In this document: positions 34,208-42,519 of the stretch, piece by piece
How positions within the stretch are numbered: the stretch's first letter is position 1
How the letters are laid out: each line of letters starts with the position of its first letter
NCBI RefSeq assembly: GCF_009762775.1
Contig: NZ_CP046401.1
Span: forward strand, 4,922,001-4,986,000
DNA length: 64,000 bases
Source: Maribellus comscasis
GTDB taxonomy: Bacteria; Bacteroidota; Bacteroidia; Bacteroidales; Prolixibacteraceae
Reading direction: 5' to 3'
The notes under the pieces: model-generated
What the model was told of the DNA's origin: nothing
What the model saw: the letters and a program-made list of their open reading frames with translations, nothing else
The model's database searches: none
Program-made: the position numbers and the translations under genes

Positions 34208-36577
34208 ATGAAAACAAAAAATTTTATAGTAAGCTTTTTAATCCTGCTCTTGGTTTCTTCCACAGGCATTATGCTGGAAATTAGCCTTTCACGGCTTTTC
34301 TCCTACATGCTGAGCTACCACTTTGTTTTCATTATAATCGCTTTTACCCTTTTTGGCCTCGGTATTGGGGAGATGTCCTACTACAGATGGTCGTGGGTGC
34401 GGTCAAAAGCCCGGATATTTTATGACGTGCTCCCTTTTAGTATCCTGTTTAGTTTCATTTTACTGGTTTCACTGAACAAATCGGGCATTTTTGCAACCCC
34501 GTCATTTAATCTGATAATCAATATATTAATGGCTGTGCTGCCATTTATTGCCATCGGTGTTGTCAAGGCTGATATTTTCCATACCCAAAGAACAAAAGCC
34601 GCCTGGTTATACAGTATGGATTTAGCCGGTTCTGCGGGAGGGGCATTGTTAACCGTATTTATCCTCAACAATCTCGGTCTGCTCAAAGCATTTCTTATAA
34701 GTTATGTTTTACTCGCGGTTGCCGGCCTGTTGTCTTGGAGTTCGTTTTCCGGTAAAAAAAACCAGCCCTATCTGAGAGGGGTAATTTGGATAATACTGGT
34801 GGCTTTCCTGGGGTGGGCCGGCTTTTGGGCATACAATTTTAACCCCTCCATCAGTAAGGACAACGACAAAGATATGTTGCGGCTGATGAGCAACCCGGCA
34901 ATTAAAAGCAGGATTATTGAAACGGAGTGGAATTCGTTTGGAAAAACCGATTTGGTTGAATTAACAAACCCGGACGGAAGCAGCAAAAAAGTAATGTTCG
35001 TTGATGGAGCGGCAGGTACCACCCTGGTGAGTATTGAAGAAATTGAAAACAACAAGGGGGAACACGCCCATCAGTTCGCGCATTTTCCGGCAACCTTCGG
35101 GCTGAATTTGCTGAAGGAAAAAGAAAAAGATTCGGTTTTGATAATTGGCCCGGGAGGGGGTGTTGACATGGCAGCCACCTGGCTCTTGAATTTCAGCCAA
35201 ATCGACGCTGTTGAGATAAACCCGTCTTTTGTGAGCCTTATGGAAAAATACAATCCGTCAACGTTTACACAAAAAGACAATATCGCGGTTTACGTTCAGG
35301 AAGGCAGAAATTTTGTCAGGGAAACAAAAAACCGGTACGACGTGGTCATGCTCACCATTCCGGTAACCAAAGGCGGGAGGGGCGCTGACTTTTACGGGCT
35401 CTCCGAAAATTATCTGTTTACACGCGAAGCGGTTAAAGATTACCTGAATGTATTAACGCCCGAAGGAAGGTTGATATTCACCATGCACAACGCGACGGAA
35501 GTGTACAAGATGCTTTCCAATTACCTCGAACTGATGGAAACCAGAGGCATTGATGGAGCAACCGCCTTGCTGAATGTATTTATCTATTCCAACGAAATGA
35601 TGCCGGTACTGATAATCAGAAAAATCCCCTTTGAAAAAAATGAAACGGAAACAAACCATATACTGGCGCATCAATACAATTTGGACCGGGAAACATTCTT
35701 CATACCCAACATTCAGCAACTTGAAGCAGATACCCTGGTTGAAAACATAAACTACCAGTGGTACATGTTTGACAGGTTGATTTATGGCATTTCCCAAAAC
35801 GAATTCGATTATAAACAACTCTCTGAAGCAGCCGTGCTGAACCTGGAGCCTGTAGATGACGATTCACCCTATTTTTTCAACTATGAAAACGGCATCCCTA
35901 ATTCGCTGATGACATTGTTCATCTTTTCATTGATAGTCATGGGCTGGCTTATTTTCATGACTGCCAGGGGATGGAAGTTCAGTCAGGAATTAATACCAGA
36001 AACACGCAAAAAACTTAATTTTCTCGCATTTGTGGTTTTTGTGCTTGGTATATGTTATTTCTTTGTACAGTCTTATCTGTTCCAGGTACTGAACCTTCAG
36101 CTTTCAAACCCTGCACAATCATTTTCCCTGCTGCTGTTCACTTTCTTGCTGGGTAATGGCTTAGGTAGTTTTTATACGGGTTTGTTCCGAAGAAATTTCC
36201 TGTTGAAGGCGGGTTTGTACAGTTTATTGGTGGCAATTGTTATGGTTGCTGTCCGGGTTTTTATTATGCCCGGATTTGCGGTAGATGGGATTTCACAACC
36301 ACTCATGGTTGTATTGTTGCTGATACCGGCCTTTTTCATTGGCATCCCTTTTCCTTCAATCCTTAAAGAAGTATCGGGCGAACAGGAGCATCTCCTCCCC
36401 TTGTTTTTGGGCATTTCCTCACTGGTCAGCATGGCTACCGCGGTAATGGTAATTGTTATTTCTATGTTGTGGGGGTACTCTTATGTATTGTGGCTGGGGG
36501 TTATCGGATACATTATCGTTGCCCTGTCATTAGTATTATTTTATCGAAAAAATTTAAAAGTCAGTAAAAATGCATAA
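34208..36577 (+). CDS. Membrane protein with spermidine synthase-like domain
   Basis: A 789-residue protein. The first 215 residues hold about seven membrane helices. A soluble domain (about 240-490) follows the spermidine synthase pattern with DSVLIIGPGGGVDM, AVEINPSF and YDVVMLTIP, then helices resume from about 570 to the end. Such membrane-fused aminopropyltransferase-like proteins exist, but catalytic identity is unclear because acceptor residues cannot be checked. Its end overlaps the protease gene by 8 bases, so the two are coupled. Confidence 0.8.
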   Translation: MKTKNFIVSFLILLLVSSTGIMLEISLSRLFSYMLSYHFVFIIIAFTLFGLGIGEMSYYRWSWVRSKARIFYDVLPFSILFSFILLVSLNKSGIFATPSFNLIINILMAVLPFIAIGVVKADIFHTQRTKAAWLYSMDLAGSAGGALLTVFILNNLGLLKAFLISYVLLAVAGLLSWSSFSGKKNQPYLRGVIWIILVAFLGWAGFWAYNFNPSISKDNDKDMLRLMSNPAIKSRIIETEWNSFGKTDLVELTNPDGSSKKVMFVDGAAGTTLVSIEEIENNKGEHAHQFAHFPATFGLNLLKEKEKDSVLIIGPGGGVDMAATWLLNFSQIDAVEINPSFVSLMEKYNPSTFTQKDNIAVYVQEGRNFVRETKNRYDVVMLTIPVTKGGRGADFYGLSENYLFTREAVKDYLNVLTPEGRLIFTMHNATEVYKMLSNYLELMETRGIDGATALLNVFIYSNEMMPVLIIRKIPFEKNETETNHILAHQYNLDRETFFIPNIQQLEADTLVENINYQWYMFDRLIYGISQNEFDYKQLSEAAVLNLEPVDDDSPYFFNYENGIPNSLMTLFIFSLIVMGWLIFMTARGWKFSQELIPETRKKLNFLAFVVFVLGICYFFVQSYLFQVLNLQLSNPAQSFSLLLFTFLLGNGLGSFYTGLFRRNFLLKAGLYSLLVAIVMVAVRVFIMPGFAVDGISQPLMVVLLLIPAFFIGIPFPSILKEVSGEQEHLLPLFLGISSLVSMATAVMVIVISMLWGYSYVLWLGVIGYIIVALSLVLFYRKNLKVSKNA

Positions 36578-37664
36578 AAAATGGTCACTTCATATTGGTA
36601 AAATATTCGGGATAAAAGTTCTTATCCATTGGACGTTCTTAATCCTTATCGGCTGGATTTTCCTGATGCATTTCCGCATGGGGCACGGTTTCAGCGAAGG
36701 TTTTTCGGGCATGTTGTTTATACTGGCCATTTTTGCCTGTGTGGTACTACATGAGTTTGGGCATTCCCTCACCGCAATGCGGTTTGGTGTCCAAACACAA
36801 GATATAACCGTTTACCCCATCGGTGGCATTGCCAGCCTCGAATCCATGCCCACGAAACCAGCACAGGAACTTCAGGTAGCGATTGCAGGCCCGGCAGTAA
36901 ATTTAATCATCGCCGGAATATTATGGATACACTTAAAAAGCACAGGGCAAACCTTTGATTTGGAAGCGATGCAGAACATCAGGCTAACAGGGACAGCTTT
37001 CGCGGCCAACCTGATGTATGCCAATATTATTCTGGCGGCTTTTAACCTGATACCTGCATTCCCGATGGATGGTGGCCGGGTTTTACGCTCGTTGCTGGCC
37101 ATGAAAATAGAACCGGTAAAAGCTACCTCTTTTGCCGCGAAAACAGGCCAGGTACTGGCTATTGTTTTTGTTTTCTTTGGGTTCTTCTTTAATTTCTGGT
37201 TGGTGTTTATCGGGCTGTTTATCTTTCTTGGGGCCGGTGCAGAATCTAAAGCCGAAAAGATAAAACATGCCCTGGAAGGTGTCCGGGTAATGCATGTGAT
37301 GAAATCGAGTTATGCCATCCTGAATTCGGATACAACCCTGAAAACAGCAGCCGACCATTTTATCAATTCATCTGAAAAATCATTTCTGGTGATGGAAAAA
37401 AACAATGTAACGGGTATACTCAATGATAAAGACATTGTGGAAGGCTTACATAAAGGAAAAGTAAATCAAAAAATCAGCGATTTTATGCAGAAAGATTTTT
37501 ACTGGCTCGAAGAAGAGGAAGCCCTGTCCGACAAGTTTTTTCTGCTGCAACAGAACAGACAATCCCTGTTTCCTGTCAGGAAAAACGGCAAACTGACAGG
37601 GATTGTTGGTATAAAAGATATCCACAAGTGGATACAATCAAATGCGTTTATGTTTAATCATTAA
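36570..37664 (+). CDS. M50-family site-2 protease with CBS domains
   Basis: A 364-residue membrane protein with the zinc site HEFGH (His61-His65) and NLIPAFPMDGGR (Asp167), the two signatures of the S2P/M50B family. CBS domain pairs follow from about residue 245, which often bind adenosyl ligands. S2P proteases cut membrane-bound anti-sigma factors or similar clients. It is translated from a start overlapping the preceding gene. No obvious client is seen in the window. Confidence 0.9.
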   Translation: MHKKWSLHIGKIFGIKVLIHWTFLILIGWIFLMHFRMGHGFSEGFSGMLFILAIFACVVLHEFGHSLTAMRFGVQTQDITVYPIGGIASLESMPTKPAQELQVAIAGPAVNLIIAGILWIHLKSTGQTFDLEAMQNIRLTGTAFAANLMYANIILAAFNLIPAFPMDGGRVLRSLLAMKIEPVKATSFAAKTGQVLAIVFVFFGFFFNFWLVFIGLFIFLGAGAESKAEKIKHALEGVRVMHVMKSSYAILNSDTTLKTAADHFINSSEKSFLVMEKNNVTGILNDKDIVEGLHKGKVNQKISDFMQKDFYWLEEEEALSDKFFLLQQNRQSLFPVRKNGKLTGIVGIKDIHKWIQSNAFMFNH

Positions 37665-37674
37665 AAAATGAATT

Positions 37675-38370
37675 ATGAAAACAAAAAAAAGTATTCTAAT
37701 ATCGGTTATTACTTCCTTCATTATTGCATTGATTCTAACTTCATGCGGAGGAGGCAATAATAAAGAAAAAAAGGAATCACCAAGGCTCATGCCATCCGAA
37801 CATGGTTCAATGTCGGATAGGACTGAGCAGGGCGTTTCAACCGGGGTAGAACACGAACAACACAATAATCTTGCTGAAAATTTTGCGCATAAGAATATTG
37901 TGATACTCGATGAGGTTTACCCGGTAAACAAGCAAACACAGGCAGAACTGGAAGAAGTAATTGATGCCTACCTGCTTATGAAAAATGCGCTGGTGAACGG
38001 TGATGTGGCTGCAACAAACAAGGCAATCAATTTAATGCTCGACAAGATTAAAGTAGTTAAACCTGAAAAACTGGATGGTGAAGGGCTGGATGCCTGGAAA
38101 GACCATATCGGTTTATATACAGACAAACTACAGGAAATGCAACATGTAAACGGTCTGGAAGAGAAACGTTCCTATTTCAGCCACCTCTCCGAAATTATGT
38201 ACTGCACCATTAAAAGCTTCGGGTTAAAAGAAGGTAATTTATTCGCAGTTTATTGCCCAATGGCTTTCGACGGAAAAGGAGCGTACTGGATTGCCGAAAG
38301 CAAAACAATACAAAACCCCTATTTTGGAGACAAAATGCCAACATGTGGTGAAATAAAAGAAGAGTTATAA
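37675..38370 (+). CDS. DUF3347 lipoprotein
   Basis: A 231-residue protein with a lipoprotein signal (LTSC, Cys24) and a His-containing linker (GMSTGV-like EHGSMSDRTE). The C-terminal 145 residues follow the DUF3347 pattern seen in CusB here: EEVIDAYLLMKNALVNGD, YCPMAFDGKGAYWIAES and NPYFGDKMPTCGE. It is probably a periplasmic metal-binding lipoprotein. The next gene encodes a second DUF3347 protein. Confidence 0.85.
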   Translation: MKTKKSILISVITSFIIALILTSCGGGNNKEKKESPRLMPSEHGSMSDRTEQGVSTGVEHEQHNNLAENFAHKNIVILDEVYPVNKQTQAELEEVIDAYLLMKNALVNGDVAATNKAINLMLDKIKVVKPEKLDGEGLDAWKDHIGLYTDKLQEMQHVNGLEEKRSYFSHLSEIMYCTIKSFGLKEGNLFAVYCPMAFDGKGAYWIAESKTIQNPYFGDKMPTCGEIKEEL

Positions 38371-38391
38371 TGAATTTAAAATGAAATTATC

Positions 38392-38982
38392 ATGAAAAAA
38401 ACAATGATTATGCTTATCCTGGCTTTAGTAAGTTGGGGGGCAAATGCACAACACGACCATTCTAATATGGGACACTCAACGGAAAGTCACTCAAAAATGG
38501 CAAACAAATCCATGGAGCAGTCAAACGTTGAGGTAGAACGTTCTAAATCGGCATCTGCCATTATCGACAATTACCTGGCATTAAAAGATGCATTGGTAGC
38601 CGATAACAGCAAAAAAGCAGCAAACTCGGGAAAAATGTTGTTCGAAGCTTTTGAAGAATTTGACATATCAGCCCAACCAAAATCAGAACAAAAGGAACTG
38701 GGCGAGATTATTGAAGTTGCCAGAGAACATGCAGAACATATTTCTGAAAACGACGGGAACATCGAGCATCAAAGGGAACATTTTGAAATGTTGAGTACAG
38801 ATGTTAAAGACCTGGTAATTATTACGGGTACTGATAGAGATTTATACCAAATTTTTTGTCCCATGTATAACAACAACGAAGGTGGTTCGTGGCTAAGTGC
38901 GTCCAGTGAAATTAAAAATCCGTTTTTTGGTAGTAAAATGTTGAAATGCGGTAGCGTACAACAAAACATTACTGTGAAATGA
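38392..38982 (+). CDS. Secreted DUF3347 protein
   Basis: A 196-residue protein with a signal peptide and His/Met-rich start (QHDHSNMGHSTESHSKMAN). The DUF3347 domain (SASAIIDNYLALKDALVADN, FCPMYNNNEGGSWLS, NPFFGSKMLKCG) follows. The FCPM cysteine and the final KCG are retained. It follows the lipoprotein gene after 21 bases and overlaps the haem-binding gene by 4 bases. Confidence 0.85.
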   Translation: MKKTMIMLILALVSWGANAQHDHSNMGHSTESHSKMANKSMEQSNVEVERSKSASAIIDNYLALKDALVADNSKKAANSGKMLFEAFEEFDISAQPKSEQKELGEIIEVAREHAEHISENDGNIEHQREHFEMLSTDVKDLVIITGTDRDLYQIFCPMYNNNEGGSWLSASSEIKNPFFGSKMLKCGSVQQNITVK

Positions 38983-39425
38983 AATGGTTGAAATGGATAG
39001 GTATTGGAGTATTGGCAGTTCTGGTGGGTTTGCAATTCATACCCACCAGAACCAATCAAAGCACAACCGTGCCGCCAACAGACTTTGTAAAAACCTACAA
39101 TGTTCCGGAAGATGTAAAGAGTATCCTGGCTGTGTCTTGCTATAATTGCCACAGCAACAATACAAATTATCCCTGGTACAGCAGGGTGCAGCCGGTTGGG
39201 TGGTATTTGGAAAATCATATCAATAAGGGCAAAGAGGATTTAAATTTTAGTGAATTCGGGGATTATTCAGCCCGAATGCAACAAAGCAAATTAAAATCAA
39301 TGATAAGCCAGATTGAAGATGGTGAAATGCCTTTGGCTTCTTACACATTCATCCATCGTGAAGCCCGCTTGTCCGAAAATAGTAAAAAAAGACTCGTTGA
39401 TTATTTAAAAACATTAATCGAATGA
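38979..39425 (+). CDS. Haem-binding domain protein
   Basis: A 148-residue protein with an N-terminal membrane helix and SCYNCHSNNTNYPWY, the CxxCH haem c motif of the haem_bd family (residues about 50-64). RVQPVGWYLENHINKGKEDLNF after it is typical. Cytochrome c-type proteins of this kind may carry electrons to or from a periplasmic oxidase. It is read from an ATGA overlap with the DUF3347 gene. Confidence 0.87.
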   Translation: MKWLKWIGIGVLAVLVGLQFIPTRTNQSTTVPPTDFVKTYNVPEDVKSILAVSCYNCHSNNTNYPWYSRVQPVGWYLENHINKGKEDLNFSEFGDYSARMQQSKLKSMISQIEDGEMPLASYTFIHREARLSENSKKRLVDYLKTLIE

Positions 39426-39483
39426 TACGGGCAATTTACGTGCTATAAAAGGTTATGAATTGAATAAAAATAAAAAAGAACTC

Positions 39484-40044
39484 ATGGATATTAACATTAA
39501 AAATATGGTCTGCCAACGCTGCGTTCTGGTGGTTTCGCAAATTTTTGAACGTGCAGGAATAGAAGTTAAAAACATACAGTTGGGCAAAGTAAAAACCACT
39601 AAAGAGGTTGCGCCCTACAAACTCGAACAAGTGGACAAAAACCTGAAAGAGTTGGGGTTTGAAATTATCAACGATTCAAAGGGCAGGTTAATCGAATCAA
39701 TAAAAAACATCACAGTTGATTATGTTTACCACCATTCCGGCGAAAGCAAAATGAATTTTTCGGAATACCTTACTGACAAACTCAACCTGGATTACCCCTA
39801 TCTGAGTTCGCTTTTTTCGTCAGTTGAAGGCACCACCATCGAAAAATACATGATTAGCCTGAAAATAGAACGGGTAAAAGAATTGCTTGTTTACGATGAA
39901 AAAACATTGAGCGAGATTGCCTTTGAAATGGGATACAGCAGCGTGGCCCATCTTTCCGGGCAGTTTAAGAAAGTAACAGGGTTTACTACATCGTATTTCA
40001 AAAAGCTGGGGGAACAAAACCGCAAATCGATAAACGATGTATAA
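39484..40044 (+). CDS. AraC-family regulator with N-terminal HMA-like domain, copy 1
   Basis: A 186-residue protein from ATG 39484 (TTG at 39460 also in frame). The N-terminal third is HMA-like: NMVCQRCVLVVSQIF with Cys10 and Cys13 where HMA proteins have GMTCxxC. The C-terminal half is an AraC-type double helix-turn-helix (LSEIAFEMGYSSVAHLSGQFKK). Metal binding at CxxC could directly switch DNA binding. There is no signal peptide, so it acts in the cytoplasm. The copy at 40138 is a paralogue behind its own shared promoter. Confidence 0.87.
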   Translation: MDINIKNMVCQRCVLVVSQIFERAGIEVKNIQLGKVKTTKEVAPYKLEQVDKNLKELGFEIINDSKGRLIESIKNITVDYVYHHSGESKMNFSEYLTDKLNLDYPYLSSLFSSVEGTTIEKYMISLKIERVKELLVYDEKTLSEIAFEMGYSSVAHLSGQFKKVTGFTTSYFKKLGEQNRKSINDV

Positions 40045-40076
40045 TTTAAAAACTATGTAAATCAACTTTAAAAAAG

Positions 40077-40111
40077 TGTAACACTTTAAAGGATAGTAGC
40101 TTTTATCTTTA
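40077..40111 (+). promoter_or_regulatory. Metal-regulon promoter copy D
   Basis: TGTAACAC at 40077-40084 is followed after exactly 23 bases by TTTA (40108-40111), part of TATCTTTA. The AATC box is present 13 bases upstream (40060-40063). It lies directly ahead of the second AraC gene, so that regulator may control itself. Confidence 0.62.
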
Positions 40112-40137
40112 CAACAGATATTTTGAGATGTTGGGTT

Positions 40138-40689
40138 ATGAGAATTAAAATTAGAAATATGGTCTGCAAAACATGTATCCTGGTGGTTTCTCAAATTTTT
40201 GAAGAAGCCGGGATTAAAGTGGAAGATGTAAAGATAGGCTATGTTGTTGTGGAGGACAAGATAACTCCATTTAAGCTGGATGCAGTAAATAAAAGGCTTA
40301 AAAAGGCAGGGTTGGAAATCATTGACGTTCATAAAAGCCAACTAATAAATAAAATAAAAACCAGTATTGAAGAATATGCATATACAGAAGGCAGGCAATC
40401 AAAACTAAAGTTGTCTGATTTTCTTAAAATGAAGATAGATTTAAATTATGCCTATATAAGTTCGCTTTTTTCATCAGACCAGGGTATTACTATTGAGAAA
40501 TACCTTATTAAACTAAAAATTGAACGGGCCCAGGTAATGCTCCTTTGTGATGAAAAAGAATTAGCTGAAATAGCCTGGGAGTTGGGGTACAGCAGCGTCC
40601 CTCATTTTTCGGGCCAGTTTAAAAAAACTACGGGTATTTCACCAACTCGTTTCAAAAAAACAATAAAGCAATGTTACAACGAAAAATAA
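40138..40689 (+). CDS. AraC-family regulator with N-terminal HMA-like domain, copy 2
   Basis: A 183-residue paralogue of the gene at 39484. Cys10 and Cys13 in NMVCKTCILVV are kept, as is the helix-turn-helix (LAEIAWELGYSSVPHFSGQFKK). It lies downstream of promoter copy D, which suggests autoregulation, and upstream of the three HMBD genes. Two paralogues with divided targets, or a heterodimer, are both possible. Confidence 0.87.
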   Translation: MRIKIRNMVCKTCILVVSQIFEEAGIKVEDVKIGYVVVEDKITPFKLDAVNKRLKKAGLEIIDVHKSQLINKIKTSIEEYAYTEGRQSKLKLSDFLKMKIDLNYAYISSLFSSDQGITIEKYLIKLKIERAQVMLLCDEKELAEIAWELGYSSVPHFSGQFKKTTGISPTRFKKTIKQCYNEK

Positions 40690-40732
40690 ACACATCAAAA
40701 AGTTAAAATCATATAAATCATTCAGCGAATTA

Positions 40733-40767
40733 TGTAACATATTAAATACCTGATGATTGTATCTTTG
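40733..40767 (+). promoter_or_regulatory. Metal-regulon promoter copy B
   Basis: TGTAACAT at 40733-40740 is followed after exactly 23 bases by TTTG (40764-40767) in TATCTTTG, a perfect -7 element. The surrounding bases are close to copy C (ATATAAATC upstream, GAAATAGTT downstream). It would drive the HMBD gene at 40798. Confidence 0.75.
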
Positions 40768-40797
40768 AAATAGTTGAACACTAAAAAATTACATATC

Positions 40798-41007
40798 ATG
40801 AAAACACGAAAGGATTTTACAACAGAAAGAAAAAATGAAGGAATGGGGACAACGGCCCAAAATACCGGAAAAAATACTCCGGAATCAGATGTAAAATACC
40901 AGTGCCCCATGAAATGCCACGGAGAAGAGGTTTACGATGAACCAGGGCTCTGCCCGGATTCTAAAATGGAGATGATTCCTGTGAATGGGGGATATATTTT
41001 TTATTAG
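40798..41007 (+). CDS. Small heavy-metal-binding domain (HMBD) protein 1
   Basis: A 69-residue protein from ATG 40798 (a TTG at 40774 would lie in the promoter leader). The core YQCPMKCHGEEVYDEPGLCPDSKMEM follows the HMBD/YHS-like pattern CPM..PG.CPxCxMxL, but the second CPxC cysteine is replaced by Ser (CPDS). It has no signal peptide. It may bind metal more weakly than the other two copies. It is behind promoter copy B. Confidence 0.75.
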   Translation: MKTRKDFTTERKNEGMGTTAQNTGKNTPESDVKYQCPMKCHGEEVYDEPGLCPDSKMEMIPVNGGYIFY

Positions 41008-41076
41008 GTGATACAAGGAGCTCACATACGTGGTTTTTACAAAAATTATTTGAGTTAAATCATAAAACTTTACAAC

Positions 41077-41295
41077 ATGAAAAGTCTGATAAGTTTTTTT
41101 AGAGGGAAAGGAACCGGTAATAGTTCGTCTTCGGTATGGAAAAAAAGCCAATCGCAACCCCAGTATTTTTGCCCGATGAAATGCGAAGGGGATAAAACTT
41201 ATGATGCCCCTGGAAATTGCCCGGAATGTAACATGAAACTGGTGTCGGCAAATGATATTGAAGAGTCAATTGTACGTTTTCGTTGTAATGTTTGA
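41077..41295 (+). CDS. Small heavy-metal-binding domain (HMBD) protein 2
   Basis: A 72-residue protein with one HMBD core ([13 protein letters not shown] then PGNCPECNMKLV), all four cysteines kept. It lacks a shared-type promoter of its own, so it may be cotranscribed with HMBD1. Same CPMKC spacing as the first HMBD of the CopA pump at 43567, so the modules are related. Confidence 0.8.
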   Translation: MKSLISFFRGKGTGNSSSSVWKKSQSQPQYFCPMKCEGDKTYDAPGNCPECNMKLVSANDIEESIVRFRCNV

Positions 41296-41347
41296 TTTTG
41301 ATTTAAAAAAGCAGAACAAAAAATCATATAAATCTTTTAATAAATAC

Positions 41348-41382
41348 TGTAACATATTAAATAACTGCGTATTGTATCTTTG
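41348..41382 (+). promoter_or_regulatory. Metal-regulon promoter copy C
   Basis: TGTAACAT at 41348-41355 is followed after exactly 23 bases by TTTG (41379-41382) in a perfect TATCTTTG. The upstream ATATAAATC and downstream GAAATAGTT match copy B. It would drive HMBD3. Confidence 0.75.
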
Positions 41383-41411
41383 AAATAGTTAAACATTAGA
41401 ATTTAAATATC

Positions 41412-41660
41412 ATGAAAACACTAAGAGATTTTTTTACAGGAACAGCACGGAATAAAGAGCGTGTAGAAACAGTTGCCCAAAATTCCGGGAACAGGTTTGT
41501 TGCCGGGCCTCAAACCCGGTATCAATGCCCTATGAAATGCGAAGGCGAAAAAACCTACAATGCCCCCGGCAATTGCCCGGACTGCAACATGAAACTGGTG
41601 CCGGTGGAGAATAGTAAAAGTTCGCATGACCATCATAACCACAACCATGGGTGCTGCTAA
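41412..41660 (+). CDS. Small heavy-metal-binding domain (HMBD) protein 3
   Basis: An 82-residue protein with an HMBD core (YQCPMKCEGEKTY then PGNCPDCNMKLVP) and a His/Cys tail (HDHHNHNHGCC). All HMBD cysteines are present. It starts MKTLRDFF, like HMBD1's MKTRKDF, so the three share ancestry. It is probably a soluble metal buffer in the cytoplasm. Confidence 0.82.
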   Translation: MKTLRDFFTGTARNKERVETVAQNSGNRFVAGPQTRYQCPMKCEGEKTYNAPGNCPDCNMKLVPVENSKSSHDHHNHNHGCC

Positions 41661-41709
41661 GATAATCACGTATAATAAATCATATTTAATCACTTAAAAA
41701 TTACATATC

Positions 41710-42219
41710 ATGAAATCAATATCAATTATATTTTCAATGTTTTTATTTTTTGCTTTGAGCAGTACAGCACAAAGTAAAAAGGTGGCCAGAATAATGGACA
41801 ACCCGGAAACCCGGTCAGAAATTTTTAACAATATTATGAACGACCATGAGCTCATGTTGGAATTTATGGAAATGATGAAGGGGAACGAACACGCCACCAT
41901 GATGATGCAAAACGGTAACCTTCATAATGGAGGAATGAATGCAAAAAAAGGAATGGCGGAAACGAAATGCAACCATCAAATTGGGGACCATGCCAACAGT
42001 ATGGGGATGATGAAAGACAACCCTGAAATGAAAACAGCTATGATGGAAGAATGCAATGCAAATTCTAAGATGCACAACATGGCTGAAATGATGGCTCAAA
42101 ACCCTGAAATGATGAAAACATGCATGAAAAAAATGAACGGAATGAAGGGCGAAAATAGCCAGATAAACAAAATGGAAGAGCCTGTTGACCAGCAGGGGCA
42201 TGAGGAGCATCATGAATAA
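41710..42219 (+). CDS. Secreted Met-rich protein
   Basis: A 169-residue protein with a signal peptide and many Met clusters (EMMKGN, ATMMMQN, EMMAQNPEMMKT). The end is His/Glu-rich (QQGHEEHHE), like the end of the Spy-like protein at 2543. Clustered methionines suit Cu(I)/Ag(I) binding in the periplasm. I do not recognise a named family. Confidence 0.7.
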   Translation: MKSISIIFSMFLFFALSSTAQSKKVARIMDNPETRSEIFNNIMNDHELMLEFMEMMKGNEHATMMMQNGNLHNGGMNAKKGMAETKCNHQIGDHANSMGMMKDNPEMKTAMMEECNANSKMHNMAEMMAQNPEMMKTCMKKMNGMKGENSQINKMEEPVDQQGHEEHHE

Positions 42220-42259
42220 ACATTAAATTCAGAAAGGAGGTAACTATGAATGAAAACAG

Positions 42260-42297
42260 CCACCGGGTGAGTTGTTAGTAAAACACTCATCCGGTGG
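42260..42297 (+). other. Hairpin in a 10-codon mini-ORF
   Basis: CCACCGGGTGAGT (42260-42272) and ACTCATCCGGTGG (42285-42297) form a 13-bp stem with one G-T pair and a 12-base loop. It overlaps a 10-codon ORF (ATG 42246 to TAG) preceded by a strong AAAGGAGG. It may be a remnant gene start joined to a terminator-like hairpin. Confidence 0.55.
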
Positions 42298-42342
42298 ACT
42301 TTCATTTAATCCTGGATATTACAATTAATAAAGGAAATTATT

Positions 42343-42519
42343 ATGGAATGGTTGGCAGAAAATTGGCTTTGGATAGTATTTGCAATAGCATTTGTTGCTA
42401 TGCACATGTTTGGCCACGGAGGACATGGCGGACACGCAAATCATGAAAGCCGCGAAGATAACAGGGACAAAAAACAGGAACAGAAAAGTTCAGACGGGTC
42501 GGTTCCTCATCATCATTAA
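42343..42519 (+). CDS. Small His-rich membrane protein
   Basis: A 58-residue protein with one membrane helix (about residues 8-22) followed by a Gly/His motif HMFGHGGHGGHANH and a tail ending HHH. AAAGGAA lies upstream as a ribosome binding site. It resembles small His-rich membrane proteins (DUF2933-like) common in copper loci. It is likely in an operon with the DUF5676-type gene after it. Confidence 0.68.
   Translation: MEWLAENWLWIVFAIAFVAMHMFGHGGHGGHANHESREDNRDKKQEQKSSDGSVPHHH

Noticed and set aside
41815..42213. Minus-strand His/Phe-rich ORF over the Met-rich protein
   Set aside because: As above, a mirror of Met codons.
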